Below are positions 49,382 to 59,341 of a stretch of 64,000 bases of DNA, in pieces. Every line of letters starts with the position of its first letter. The stretch's first letter is position 1. Location: contig NZ_FNES01000005.1 in NCBI RefSeq assembly GCF_900100195.1, positions 166,319 to 230,318 of the forward strand, read 5' to 3'. The translations under genes and the position numbers were made by a program. Under the pieces are notes generated by a model. That model was not told the DNA's origin. It was given only the letters and a program-made list of their open reading frames with translations, and searched no databases. The DNA is from Billgrantia gudaonensis. GTDB lineage: Bacteria; Pseudomonadota; Gammaproteobacteria; Pseudomonadales; Halomonadaceae.

Positions 49382-49393
49382 CGTAAATTTACG
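49382..49393. promoter_or_regulatory. 12-bp perfect palindrome between the symporter and phnD-like genes
   Basis: CGTAAATTTACG is perfectly self-complementary inside an AT-rich stretch of the 253-bp divergent intergenic region. It has the look of an operator or of part of a promoter. No regulator gene is adjacent, so the binding protein is unknown. Confidence 0.35.
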
Positions 49394-49491
49394 CAAAACC
49401 TCTAAAGCCATGCCGGCCACTGCGAACGCCACTTGCCATGGAGGTGGTGCAGCGGAACAATGGCGCTTTACCCATCGCTCAGGAGAGCCCC

Positions 49492-50349
49492 ATGCACCGT
49501 ACCGCGCTCGCCGCCGTCGTCTTCGCGCTCGTCGCCCCGGCCGCAGCGGCCGAGACCTTTCGCTTCACCGCCATTCCCGACGAGGACCAGTCGCGGCTGA
49601 TCGAGCGCTTCTCCCAGGTCGCCGATTACCTGGAAGAACGGTTGGGCGTCGAGGTGGAGTACGTGCCGGTGAAATCCTACGGGGCGGCGGTCACCGCCTT
49701 TCGCAACGACCAGGTGCAACTGGCGTGGTTCGGCGGTCTCTCGGGCGTGCAGGCACGCCGCCTGGTACCGGGCTCCCAGGCGCTGGCCCAGGGCAGCGAG
49801 GACGACGCCTTCGTCAGCTACGTCATCGCCCACGAATCCACCGGGCTCGAACGCAGCGACGCACTCTCCGATGAGATCGAGGGCATGACCTTCACCTTCG
49901 GCTCGCGCACCTCCACCTCGGGACGGCTGATGCCCGAACATTTCCTGCGCGAGCGCTTCGATGGCGCCGCCCCCGAGACACTGTTCTCGCGGGTCGGCTA
50001 CTCCGGCGACCACTCGCGCACCATCGCCCTGGTGGAGGCCGGCACCTACGATCTCGGCGCGGTTAACTACACCGTGTGGGACGCCGCCGTCGAAGAGGGG
50101 CGCGTGGATACCGACAAGGTCAGCGTGATCTGGGAAACGCCGCCCTACCCCGATTACAACTGGACTCTACGCGGCGACGCCGAGGAGCGCTTTGGCGAAG
50201 GTTTCACCGAGAAGGTCCAGGCCGCCTTTCTGGAGATGGACGACCCCGAGCTGCTCGCCTCCTTCCCGCGCGAGACGTTCATCCCCGCCGACAACGCCAT
50301 GTACGAGCCCATCGAGAAGGTGGCGGCAGACCTGGGCCTGCTGCGCTGA
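49492..50349 (+). CDS. PhnD-family ABC transporter substrate-binding protein (putative selenate/phosphonate type)
   Basis: A 285-residue periplasmic protein with a signal peptide ending AAAAAET near residue 20. FRFTAIPDEDQSRLIERFSQ and VEVEYVPVKSYGAAVTAF, then LAWFGGLSGVQARRL, are typical of the PhnD subgroup annotated as putative selenate transporter proteins in Pseudomonas. YPDYNWTLRGD near the C-terminus is also characteristic. The ATG at 49492 has AGGAG 8 bases away. The oxyanion or phosphonate ligand cannot be told from sequence. It forms an operon with the ATPase and permease genes. Confidence 0.85.
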   Translation: MHRTALAAVVFALVAPAAAAETFRFTAIPDEDQSRLIERFSQVADYLEERLGVEVEYVPVKSYGAAVTAFRNDQVQLAWFGGLSGVQARRLVPGSQALAQGSEDDAFVSYVIAHESTGLERSDALSDEIEGMTFTFGSRTSTSGRLMPEHFLRERFDGAAPETLFSRVGYSGDHSRTIALVEAGTYDLGAVNYTVWDAAVEEGRVDTDKVSVIWETPPYPDYNWTLRGDAEERFGEGFTEKVQAAFLEMDDPELLASFPRETFIPADNAMYEPIEKVAADLGLLR

Positions 50350-50360
50350 GCGGTCGCGAC

Positions 50361-51128
50361 ATGGAGAGCGAGCAACGCCGCCCCCTGATCGCCCTGAACG
50401 GCGAATCCGTGGGGCACGGCCGGGGCAGGCAGTATCGCGCGGTACTCCACGACCTGTCGCTCGAACTGCACGAGGGAGAGCGCGTGGCCCTGCTCGGCCA
50501 GAGCGGTGCCGGCAAGTCGACGCTGCTCGCCGCCCTGCGTGCGCGATTGGACGATCGAGCCGCCTGGTGCCCTCAGCACCACGGCCTGGTACCCCAGTTG
50601 GCCGTCTACCACAACGTCTACATGGGCCGGCTCGCCGAGCGCTCGGCGCTGGCCAACCTGTGGAACCTGGTGCGCCCGCTCAAGGCACCCTGGCGCGAAA
50701 TCGCCGCACTGACGAAGGAACTCGGCCTCGACGGCCTGCTGCGTCGTCCGGTGGGCGAGCTTTCGGGCGGCCAGCGTCAGCGTGTGGCCATCGCGCGAGC
50801 CCTCTACCAGCGGCGAACGCTGTTCCTCGGCGATGAGCCGCTGGCCAGCGTCGATCCCCACCAGGCGCTGCGCCTGCTGGCGCTGATCGAGGCGCGCCAC
50901 GCCACCACGGTAATCGCCCTGCATCAGCGCGAGCTGGCGTTGTCTCACTTCGACCGGGTATGGGGACTTCGCGACGGGCACCTGGCAATCGACGCGGCGA
51001 CCCGTGAACTGCGCCTCGCCGATCTCGACGCCCTCTACCCCGACGCCGACTCGTCCCTGCCAGGCACTCCGCCCCCCTCCACTCCCCTCGACCTGGCCAC
51101 CCTACCCTGCGGCCGAGGAAGAGCATGA
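50361..51128 (+). CDS. PhnC-type ABC transporter ATP-binding protein
   Basis: A 255-residue ATPase. Walker A is GQSGAGKST, the signature is LSGGQRQR and Walker B is LFLGDEPLASVDP. It is a single cassette with no long regulatory domain. It follows the binding protein gene by 11 bp and overlaps the permease gene by 4 bases. It would energise uptake of the PhnD-type ligand. Confidence 0.88.
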   Translation: MESEQRRPLIALNGESVGHGRGRQYRAVLHDLSLELHEGERVALLGQSGAGKSTLLAALRARLDDRAAWCPQHHGLVPQLAVYHNVYMGRLAERSALANLWNLVRPLKAPWREIAALTKELGLDGLLRRPVGELSGGQRQRVAIARALYQRRTLFLGDEPLASVDPHQALRLLALIEARHATTVIALHQRELALSHFDRVWGLRDGHLAIDAATRELRLADLDALYPDADSSLPGTPPPSTPLDLATLPCGRGRA

Positions 51129-52639
51129 GCGAAGCCAGCATCGACGAGCGGCGCCCGGGCTGGCTGGCCGGCACCACGCCCGGCGTGCGCCTGGCGCGCC
51201 ACTCGCTGACCCTGGTGGCGCTGGCGGTGGTGCTGCTGCCGCTCGCCGATCTGGCGATCCTCACCCGTGATCCTTGGGCCGAGCTCGGGCGCATGGTGCA
51301 AGGGCTGGCCTGGCCGGCTTGGGAGTCGCTGGAATCGCCGTTCTCGGCACTTGGCCTCACCTTGGCCGTGGCCTTGTGGGGAACGCTGGGCGGCCTGGCG
51401 CTAGGCTTCCCCCTGGCGCTGCTGTTCGCCCGCTCGCGGTTGGTGCGTGCCGGATGCGCTTTCGTGCGAGCGATCCACGAACTGTTCTGGGCGCTGCTCT
51501 TCATGCAGGTGTTCGGGCTGTCGGCGGCGACGGCACTCGCTGCTCTGGCGATTCCCTACGCCGGCATCTTCGCCAAGGTCTATGCCGAGATTCTCGAGCA
51601 GACGCCGCGCGCTCCCCGCGAGGCACTCGTCCCCGGCGTCGGCCGGCTGTCGCGTTTCGTCTACGCCGAGCTGCCGCTGGCCTGGACTCGCATGGCGGCT
51701 TACACCCGCTACCGCTTCGAGTGCGCCCTGCGCGCCAGCGTGCTGCTCGGTTTCGTCGGCCTGCCCACCCTCGGCTTCCACCTCGAAACCGCCTTTCGCG
51801 AAGGGCGCTACCATGAAGCCGGAGCCTTGCTGTGGCTCTTCTACCTGCTGATCGCCAGCCTGCCCTGGTGGGGGCATCGCCGGCTGATCCCCGTGTTGCT
51901 GGTGGTGGGGGTCTGGCTGCTCGGCCCCTGGCCGAGCGTGGACGGCGCCCTGCTGTGGCGCTTCGTATCGACCGACATCTGGCCGGCGCCGCTGCTCGCC
52001 GGCGACTGGGCCGGGCTCGTGGAGTGGGTCGTGCGCCTGCCCGAGCTGGGGCCGGCCGTCGGCAACACCCTACTGCTGGGGTTGCTCGGCACCGTGGGCG
52101 CACTCGGCGTGGCGCTAGCGCTGTGGCCCCTGGCCTGCCGCCACTTCGGCAATCGCGCCACGCGGCTGGCCGGGCATGGCCTGCTGGTGTTCCTGCGCTC
52201 CACCCCCGAGCTGATGCTGGCGTTCGTATTCCTGCTGCTCTTGGGCCCCTCGCTGCTGCCCGCCTGGCTGGCGTTGGCGCTACACAACGGCGCGCTGATC
52301 GCCTTCCTGGTCGCTCGTCACGCCGACGCCATCGCACCCGGCATGCCGGACATGCCGAGCTCGGGCCGCATCGCCTACGAGCTGCTGCCGCGGGTCTACC
52401 CGGGGCTTTTGGCGCTGCTTTACTACCGTGCCGAGGTCATCCTCCGCGAGACCGCGGTGCTGGGCATGCTGGGAGTCGCCACGCTCGGCTTCTACATCGA
52501 AGAGGGGTTCGACTATCTGATGTTCGACGTGGCGTTCTTCCTGCTGTTGATCACCGCCGCGCTGAACATCGTCGTGGATGCCCTGTCGCGGCGTCTGCGC
52601 CCGCGCGAGGCCCCCATCGAGGATCCCGGTAGCCGGTAG
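51125..52639 (+). CDS. PhnE-type ABC permease with two fused permease domains
   Basis: A 504-residue membrane protein, about twice the usual PhnE length. It contains two homologous permease units. The first unit has the coupling segment PREALVPGVGRLSRFVYAELPL and the helix LLGFVGLPTLGFHLETAF. The second ends in ETAVLGMLGVATLGFYIEEGF. The repeated VxGLPTLGFxxE/GVATLGFYIEE motif is the PhnE marker. One polypeptide thus supplies both halves of the channel. Confidence 0.88.
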   Translation: MSEASIDERRPGWLAGTTPGVRLARHSLTLVALAVVLLPLADLAILTRDPWAELGRMVQGLAWPAWESLESPFSALGLTLAVALWGTLGGLALGFPLALLFARSRLVRAGCAFVRAIHELFWALLFMQVFGLSAATALAALAIPYAGIFAKVYAEILEQTPRAPREALVPGVGRLSRFVYAELPLAWTRMAAYTRYRFECALRASVLLGFVGLPTLGFHLETAFREGRYHEAGALLWLFYLLIASLPWWGHRRLIPVLLVVGVWLLGPWPSVDGALLWRFVSTDIWPAPLLAGDWAGLVEWVVRLPELGPAVGNTLLLGLLGTVGALGVALALWPLACRHFGNRATRLAGHGLLVFLRSTPELMLAFVFLLLLGPSLLPAWLALALHNGALIAFLVARHADAIAPGMPDMPSSGRIAYELLPRVYPGLLALLYYRAEVILRETAVLGMLGVATLGFYIEEGFDYLMFDVAFFLLLITAALNIVVDALSRRLRPREAPIEDPGSR

Positions 52640-52641
52640 AT

Positions 52642-52983
52642 TCACTCAGCGCAGTCGATGCACTTGAGTACCAGCGGATCCCACTCCAGGCGCTGCTTGC
52701 CGATCCACTCGCCGCATTCGATGCATTCGCCGTACTCGCCGCGCTCGATGCGCTGCAGAGCCGCGGTGATGCGTTTCAGGGAGAGCTGGCGACGCTCCTC
52801 CTCGGCCTTGGCCATGGCCTGCCCCTGCAAGGCATCCATGCGCGACAACCGCCCTACCGAGGTCTGGTCGAGCATCACGGTATCTCGCGCAGAGCGGCTC
52901 GACTCGCTCTCCGCCCGCAACTCTTCACGCAAGTCGTGCAGGCGTGCCACCACGGCGTCCGTATCCAGTTCCGGATGGTTCAT
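52642..52983 (-). CDS. DksA/TraR-family zinc-finger protein
   Basis: A 113-residue protein with an N-terminal coiled coil and a C-terminal four-Cys zinc finger: Cys87, Cys90, Cys108 and Cys111 in CIECGEWIGKQRLEWDPLVLKCIDC. The segment DQTSVGRLSRMDALQGQAMA at residues 39-58 is typical of short DksA-like proteins. These bind the secondary channel of RNA polymerase. It is shorter than E. coli DksA (151 residues). It is convergent with the permease gene, 2 bp apart. Confidence 0.9.
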   Translation of the reverse strand: MNHPELDTDAVVARLHDLREELRAESESSRSARDTVMLDQTSVGRLSRMDALQGQAMAKAEEERRQLSLKRITAALQRIERGEYGECIECGEWIGKQRLEWDPLVLKCIDCAE

Positions 52984-53105
52984 CTCGTTCTCCCGTCCAC
53001 GCTGGCGGAGTCCGCCGCCTGTCGGCGGTGCTCAGCTGCTATCATCTAGGGTTTTGCGACCGGCCGCCGCCAGCGACCATCTTGCCACTGCACTGGGATA
53101 GCGTC

Positions 53106-54293
53106 ATGGGTTACCGCACGCTTCTACGCGATCACCGCGGATTGCTCGGCATCGCCTTCCTGGCGATGTTCTCGTCGAGCCTGGGCCAGAGCTTTTTCAT
53201 CGGACTCTTCCAGGCCCCGATCAGCGAACGGCTGGGGCTGACCGCCGGTCAGTTCGGCACCGCCTACGCCACCGTCACGCTGGTGGCGGGGTTCGCCATG
53301 CTGCGCCTCGGGCCGGCCATCGATTGGGTACCGCCGCGGCGCTTCGCGCTGCTGGTGCTCGGTGCACTGACCCTCGGGGTGCTGCTGCTCACGCTCTCGC
53401 CTTGGTGGGGCCTGGGACTCATCGGCCTGGGAGTGGTTCGGCTGTGCGGTCAGGGTATGCTGACCCACCTGGGCAACACCTTGGCGGGACGCGAGTTTTC
53501 CAACCTTCGCGGGCGCGCCCTGGGGCTGGTGAGCATGGGCATCATGCTCGGCGAAACGGTCCTTCCGCCGCTGATGGCCGCCCTGCTGGTGTGGCTCGGC
53601 TGGCGAGAGCTGTGGTGGCTGTTCGGCCTGGTACTGCTGACGCTGTGGAGCTTCGCCATGTGGCGCGGTCCCTGGCCGTCAGCGCCGGGCAAGCGCCCCG
53701 GGCGCGGCCAACACCACGACGGGCCGCGTCCCTTCCGCGAGCGGCGCTTCTGGCAGCTGCTGCCGCTGCTGATGACCTTGCCGATCACCATGACCGGGCT
53801 GTTCATCTATCAGGCCCGGCTCACGACGGACCTGGGCAGTAGCCTGGCGGTATATGCCCTGGCACTCACCGGCATGGGGCTGGCCAAGCTGCCCGGAGCG
53901 CTGATGGGCGGCCGCTGGGTCGACCGCCTGGGCCCGGTTCGTCTAGCCCGACTCTACCTGCTGCCCTACGCCGTGGCACTCGGCGTGGCGCTCACGCTGG
54001 GCGGGGATCTCGGCGTGTGGATGCTGATGGTGGGCGGCGGCCTGGCCATGGGCGCCCAGGAATCGATCGCCACCAGCCTGCTAGTGCGCATCTGGGGCGC
54101 CGAGCACCTGGGCACGGTCCGCGCCACCCTGAGCGCCGCCATGGTCTTCTCGACCGGGTTGGCACCGGCGGTAATCGGCGTCGTTCTCGACCTGGGGAGC
54201 TCGTTCCAGGGGATCCTGGCCGGCATGCTGGCCTTTCTGGTGGTCGGCTGGTGGCTGGCGCAGGGCGTGCTGGCCAGCACGCCCTGCCGCTGA
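53106..54293 (+). CDS. MFS transporter
   Basis: A 395-residue protein with 12 predicted membrane helices in two halves and a basic loop near residues 195-215 (GKRPGRGQHHDGPRPFRERRF). Family segments include LGQSFFIGLFQAPISERLGLTAG and the motif-A-like GGRWVDRLGPVRLARLY. The substrate is not identifiable. The ATG at 53106 fits the family N-terminus (MGYRTLLRDHRGLLG); the longer in-frame start at 52944 overlaps the DksA-like gene. Confidence 0.85.
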   Translation: MGYRTLLRDHRGLLGIAFLAMFSSSLGQSFFIGLFQAPISERLGLTAGQFGTAYATVTLVAGFAMLRLGPAIDWVPPRRFALLVLGALTLGVLLLTLSPWWGLGLIGLGVVRLCGQGMLTHLGNTLAGREFSNLRGRALGLVSMGIMLGETVLPPLMAALLVWLGWRELWWLFGLVLLTLWSFAMWRGPWPSAPGKRPGRGQHHDGPRPFRERRFWQLLPLLMTLPITMTGLFIYQARLTTDLGSSLAVYALALTGMGLAKLPGALMGGRWVDRLGPVRLARLYLLPYAVALGVALTLGGDLGVWMLMVGGGLAMGAQESIATSLLVRIWGAEHLGTVRATLSAAMVFSTGLAPAVIGVVLDLGSSFQGILAGMLAFLVVGWWLAQGVLASTPCR

Positions 54294-54329
54294 GTTCCGA
54301 ATCGCTCATGTCGACGACCGATGCGCAGC

Positions 54330-54355
54330 AAAAAGCCTACGGCATGCCGCAGGCT
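54330..54355 (-). terminator. Intrinsic terminator of the porin gene
   Basis: AGCCTACGGC (54334-54343) pairs with GCCGCAGGCT (54346-54355), with one mismatch. On the minus strand the stem is followed by TTTTTGC. It closes the maltoporin-like transcript. Confidence 0.8.
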
Positions 54356-54398
54356 AGGATCGAAACAGCTCAGCTAGGCAGCCCCTCCGGTGCCTGCC

Positions 54399-56023
<1,625 letters not shown>

Positions 56024-56064
56024 CTTCAGGCGACAACGCGGGGAGCCGTATTTTCGACCAATGT

Positions 56065-56078
56065 CTTAATCGTTTAAG
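56065..56078. promoter_or_regulatory. Alpha-glucoside operator 2
   Basis: An identical CTTAATCGTTTAAG box, 55 bp from operator 1 (centre to centre). Confidence 0.75.
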
Positions 56079-56157
56079 TCTGCTTGAACGAAGCGCCGAT
56101 TGCGACAAAAGTCTAGGTTGATGCGCCTCGGTCCGTAGTCTTAACTGTCGCCACGAT

Positions 56158-56171
56158 CTTAATCGTTTAAG
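56158..56171. promoter_or_regulatory. Alpha-glucoside operator 3
   Basis: An identical CTTAATCGTTTAAG box, 93 bp from operator 2 and 72 bp before the binding protein gene. The repeated sites support cooperative or looped repression. Confidence 0.75.
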
Positions 56172-56242
56172 TCATGTGCCGAGCGGACAGTCCCGCTTGC
56201 CCCTCAGATCCCACAACAACAAGCCACGACGAGGAACTCGCC

Positions 56243-57508
56243 ATGCTCAAGAAGCCACTGATCACCGCTATCGTTCTGGGCAGCACTGCCCTCTCCGGTG
56301 CCGGTCAGGCCGCCGACATCACCATCTCCTGCGGCGCTGTGGGCGCCGAACTCGAGCTCTGCGAGGAGGGTGTAGCTGCCTGGGAGGAGGAGACCGGCCA
56401 CGAGGTGGACATCGTCTCCACTCCCAACTCCTCCACCGAACGACTGTCGCTCTACCAGCAGATCCTCTCCGCCAACTCCAGCGACATCGACGTGATGCAG
56501 ATCGACGTGGTGTGGCCGGGCCTGCTGGCCAACCACCTGCTCGACCTCAGCGAAACGCTGGGCGAGGACGCCACCGAAGGCCACTTCCCGGCCATCGTCG
56601 ATAACAACACCATCGACGGCCGACTGGTCGCCATGCCCTGGTTCACCGACGCCGGCGTGCTCTACTACCGCAAAGACCTCCTCGAAGAGTACGGCCACAA
56701 GCCGCCCCAAACTTGGGAGGAGCTCACCGAGATCGCTGCCGACATCCAGGCCGCCGAGCGCGAGGCCGGCAACGACAAGATGTGGGGCTTCGTCTTCCAG
56801 GGCCGCGCTTACGAGGGACTCACCACCAATGCCCTGGAGTGGGTGGCCAGTCACGGCGGGGGCACCCTCGTCGACGAGGACGGCAAGGTGACCATCAACA
56901 ACGACCGGGCCGCCGCAGCTCTTGACCTGGCCGCCTCCTGGATCGACGACATCAGCCCCGTGGGGGTGCTCAACTACACCGAGGAGGAGGCCCGCGGCAT
57001 CTTCCAGAGCGGCAACGCAGTGTTCATGCGCAACTGGCCCTACGCCTGGTCGCTGGCCCAGAGCGAGGATAGCGACGTGCGCGACAAGGTCGGCGTGGTC
57101 AAGCTGCCCCATGGGCCGGATGGGGAGAGCGCCGCGACTCTGGGCGGCTGGAACCTGGCGGTCTCCAAGTATAGCGAGAACCCCGAACTCGCCGCCGACC
57201 TGGTGGCCTTCCTGACCTCGGAGCAGGAGCAGAAGCGTCGTGCCATCGAGGGCTCCTACAATCCGACCCTGGAGACTCTCTACGAGGATGAGGAGGTGCT
57301 CGAGGCAGTGCCCTTCTTCGGCGCACTCTACGCCACCTTCGCCAACGCCGTGGCACGTCCTTCGGCGGTCACCGGCGACAGCTACGGCCGTGTCTCCAAC
57401 GCCTTCTTCGACACGACCCACTCCGTGCTCTCCGGCGACATGAGCGCCTCCGATGCCCTCGTGCAGCTGGAAGGCCAGATGCGCCGCCTCGAGCGTCGTT
57501 GGAAATAA
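56243..57508 (+). CDS. Alpha-glucoside ABC transporter substrate-binding protein
   Basis: A 421-residue extracellular binding protein, family 1. The signal peptide ends near residue 23 (SGAGQAADITIS). Conserved segments are DVMQIDVVWPGLLANHLLDL, MPWFTDAGVLYYRKDLLEEYG and LGGWNLAVSKYSENPE, as in the trehalose/maltose binding ThuE/AglE group. The ATG at 56243 has GAGGAA upstream. The ligand is probably trehalose, sucrose or maltose; the exact one is unknown. It is the first gene of the importer and hydrolase operon. Confidence 0.9.
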   Translation: MLKKPLITAIVLGSTALSGAGQAADITISCGAVGAELELCEEGVAAWEEETGHEVDIVSTPNSSTERLSLYQQILSANSSDIDVMQIDVVWPGLLANHLLDLSETLGEDATEGHFPAIVDNNTIDGRLVAMPWFTDAGVLYYRKDLLEEYGHKPPQTWEELTEIAADIQAAEREAGNDKMWGFVFQGRAYEGLTTNALEWVASHGGGTLVDEDGKVTINNDRAAAALDLAASWIDDISPVGVLNYTEEEARGIFQSGNAVFMRNWPYAWSLAQSEDSDVRDKVGVVKLPHGPDGESAATLGGWNLAVSKYSENPELAADLVAFLTSEQEQKRRAIEGSYNPTLETLYEDEEVLEAVPFFGALYATFANAVARPSAVTGDSYGRVSNAFFDTTHSVLSGDMSASDALVQLEGQMRRLERRWK

Positions 57509-57523
57509 CCCGTGGAGTCCGAC

Positions 57524-58489
57524 ATGACGACCACCACGCCCCCGAGTGCGCCCGAAAGGGTGCACCCCTATCGCGGCACCAAGGTCCGCCGGCAGCGGGT
57601 GCGCGCGGCCTGGACCTTCCTCGCTCCCATGCTCGTCACCCTGGCCCTGGTGGCCGGCTGGCCGCTGCTGCGCACCTTCTACTTCAGCCTCACCGATGGC
57701 ACCTTGTCGGCCCTCGGCGCGGCCAATTTCATCGGCCTGGAGAACTACCTGGTCTACGACGAGGGCGAGTGGTACGGCCTGCTTACCGACCCGATGTGGT
57801 GGCGCTCGGTGTGGAACACGCTGTTCTTCGCTATGGTATCGGTATCGCTGGAGGTGGTCTTCGGCGTCATCGTCGCACTGATCCTCAACGCCGAGTTCAA
57901 GGGCCGCATGCTGGTGCGCGCCGCGGTGCTGATCCCCTGGGCGATTCCCACCATCGTCTCGGCCAAGATGTGGGCCTGGATGCTCAACGATCAGTTCGGG
58001 ATCATCAACCACCTGCTGATGACCCTGGGCCTCATCGATTCGCCCATCGCCTGGACCGCCAGTACTACTTACTCCATGTGGGCGGTGATCATGGTCGACG
58101 TCTGGAAGACCATCCCCTTCGTCGCCCTGCTCGCCCTGGCGGCCCTGCAGATGCTGCCCAAGGACTGCTTCGAAGCCGCCGAGGTCGACGGCATCCATCC
58201 GGTCAGAGTGTTCTTCAAGGTGACCCTGCCGTTGATCACCCCGGCGCTGATGGTGGCGGTGATCTTCCGCCTACTCGATGCCCTGCGCGTGTTCGACGTC
58301 ATCTACGTGCTGACTTCCAACGCCTCCAGCACCATGACCATGTCAATCTACGCCCGCCAGCAGTTGGTGGAATTCCAGGATGTCGGCTATGGCAGCGCCG
58401 CCTCGACCCTGCTGTTCCTGATCATCGCCCTGGTCACGGTGGCCTACCTCTATCTGGGCCGCAATCAACTGCAACTGGGAGGCGACTGA
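57524..58489 (+). CDS. Alpha-glucoside ABC permease (MalF/ThuF type)
   Basis: A 321-residue permease with six membrane helices and a coupling loop FEAAEVDGIHPVRVFFKVTL. AWTFLAPMLVTLALVAGWPLL is the first helix. The ATG at 57524 is preferred to the GTG at 57512, because GTGGAG is well spaced only for the inner ATG. It is separated from the binding protein gene by 15 bp. Confidence 0.9.
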   Translation: MTTTTPPSAPERVHPYRGTKVRRQRVRAAWTFLAPMLVTLALVAGWPLLRTFYFSLTDGTLSALGAANFIGLENYLVYDEGEWYGLLTDPMWWRSVWNTLFFAMVSVSLEVVFGVIVALILNAEFKGRMLVRAAVLIPWAIPTIVSAKMWAWMLNDQFGIINHLLMTLGLIDSPIAWTASTTYSMWAVIMVDVWKTIPFVALLALAALQMLPKDCFEAAEVDGIHPVRVFFKVTLPLITPALMVAVIFRLLDALRVFDVIYVLTSNASSTMTMSIYARQQLVEFQDVGYGSAASTLLFLIIALVTVAYLYLGRNQLQLGGD

Positions 58490-58490
58490 C

Positions 58491-59333
58491 ATGACCTCAC
58501 GCCGCTTCAACAAGCTCGCCACCCGTATCGGCTTCTGGGTACTGGTGGCCGTAGTGCTGATCTACGCCATCTTTCCCTTCTACTACGCCGTGATCACCTC
58601 GCTGAAGCCGTCGAGCGAGCTGTTCAGCGTGAGCTACTGGCTGGATTCGCTGGACTTTTCCAACTACGCCCAGATCTTCAGCCAGAGCAGCTTCGTGCGC
58701 GCTATCTTCAATTCCATCCTGGTCTCGATCAGCGTGGTGGCCATCGCCCTGCTGCTCGGCATCACCGCCTCCTACGCACTGGGTCGGGTCCGCTTCCGCG
58801 GCCGCACCACGGTAATGCTGGTGGTACTCGGTGTCTCGATGTTTCCTCAGGTCGCGGTGCTATCCGGGCTGTTCGAGGTGATCCGTGGGCTCGGCCTCTA
58901 CAACAACCCCGCCGGTCTGATTCTGAGCTACACCATCTTCACTCTGCCCTTCACCGTCTGGGTGCTGACCACCTTCATGAAGCAGCTGCCACAGGAGCTC
59001 GAGGAGGCGGCGATCATGGATGGCGCCACCCCTTGGGTAACCATCACCAAGGTATTCCTGCCGCTGATGTGGCCCGCCATGGCGACTACCGGACTGCTGG
59101 CCTTCATCGCCGCCTGGAACGAGTTCCTGTTCGCCCTGACCTTCACCCTCTCCGACCACCAACGCACCGTGCCGGTGGCCATCGCCCTGATCTCCGGCGG
59201 TAGCCAACACGAGCTGCCCTGGGGGCCGATCATGGCCGCCTCGGTGACCGTCACCGTGCCCCTGGTGGTGCTGGTCATGATCTTTCAGAAGCGCATCGTC
59301 TCCGGCCTCACCGCTGGTGCAGTGAAAGGATAA
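58491..59333 (+). CDS. Alpha-glucoside ABC permease (MalG/ThuG type)
   Basis: A 280-residue permease with six membrane helices and the coupling loop LEEAAIMDGATPWVTITKVF. The end IVSGLTAGAVKG is a MalG-like C-terminus that contacts the ATPase. It starts one base after the previous gene. Confidence 0.9.
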   Translation: MTSRRFNKLATRIGFWVLVAVVLIYAIFPFYYAVITSLKPSSELFSVSYWLDSLDFSNYAQIFSQSSFVRAIFNSILVSISVVAIALLLGITASYALGRVRFRGRTTVMLVVLGVSMFPQVAVLSGLFEVIRGLGLYNNPAGLILSYTIFTLPFTVWVLTTFMKQLPQELEEAAIMDGATPWVTITKVFLPLMWPAMATTGLLAFIAAWNEFLFALTFTLSDHQRTVPVAIALISGGSQHELPWGPIMAASVTVTVPLVVLVMIFQKRIVSGLTAGAVKG

Positions 59334-59341
59334 ATCGTCTC

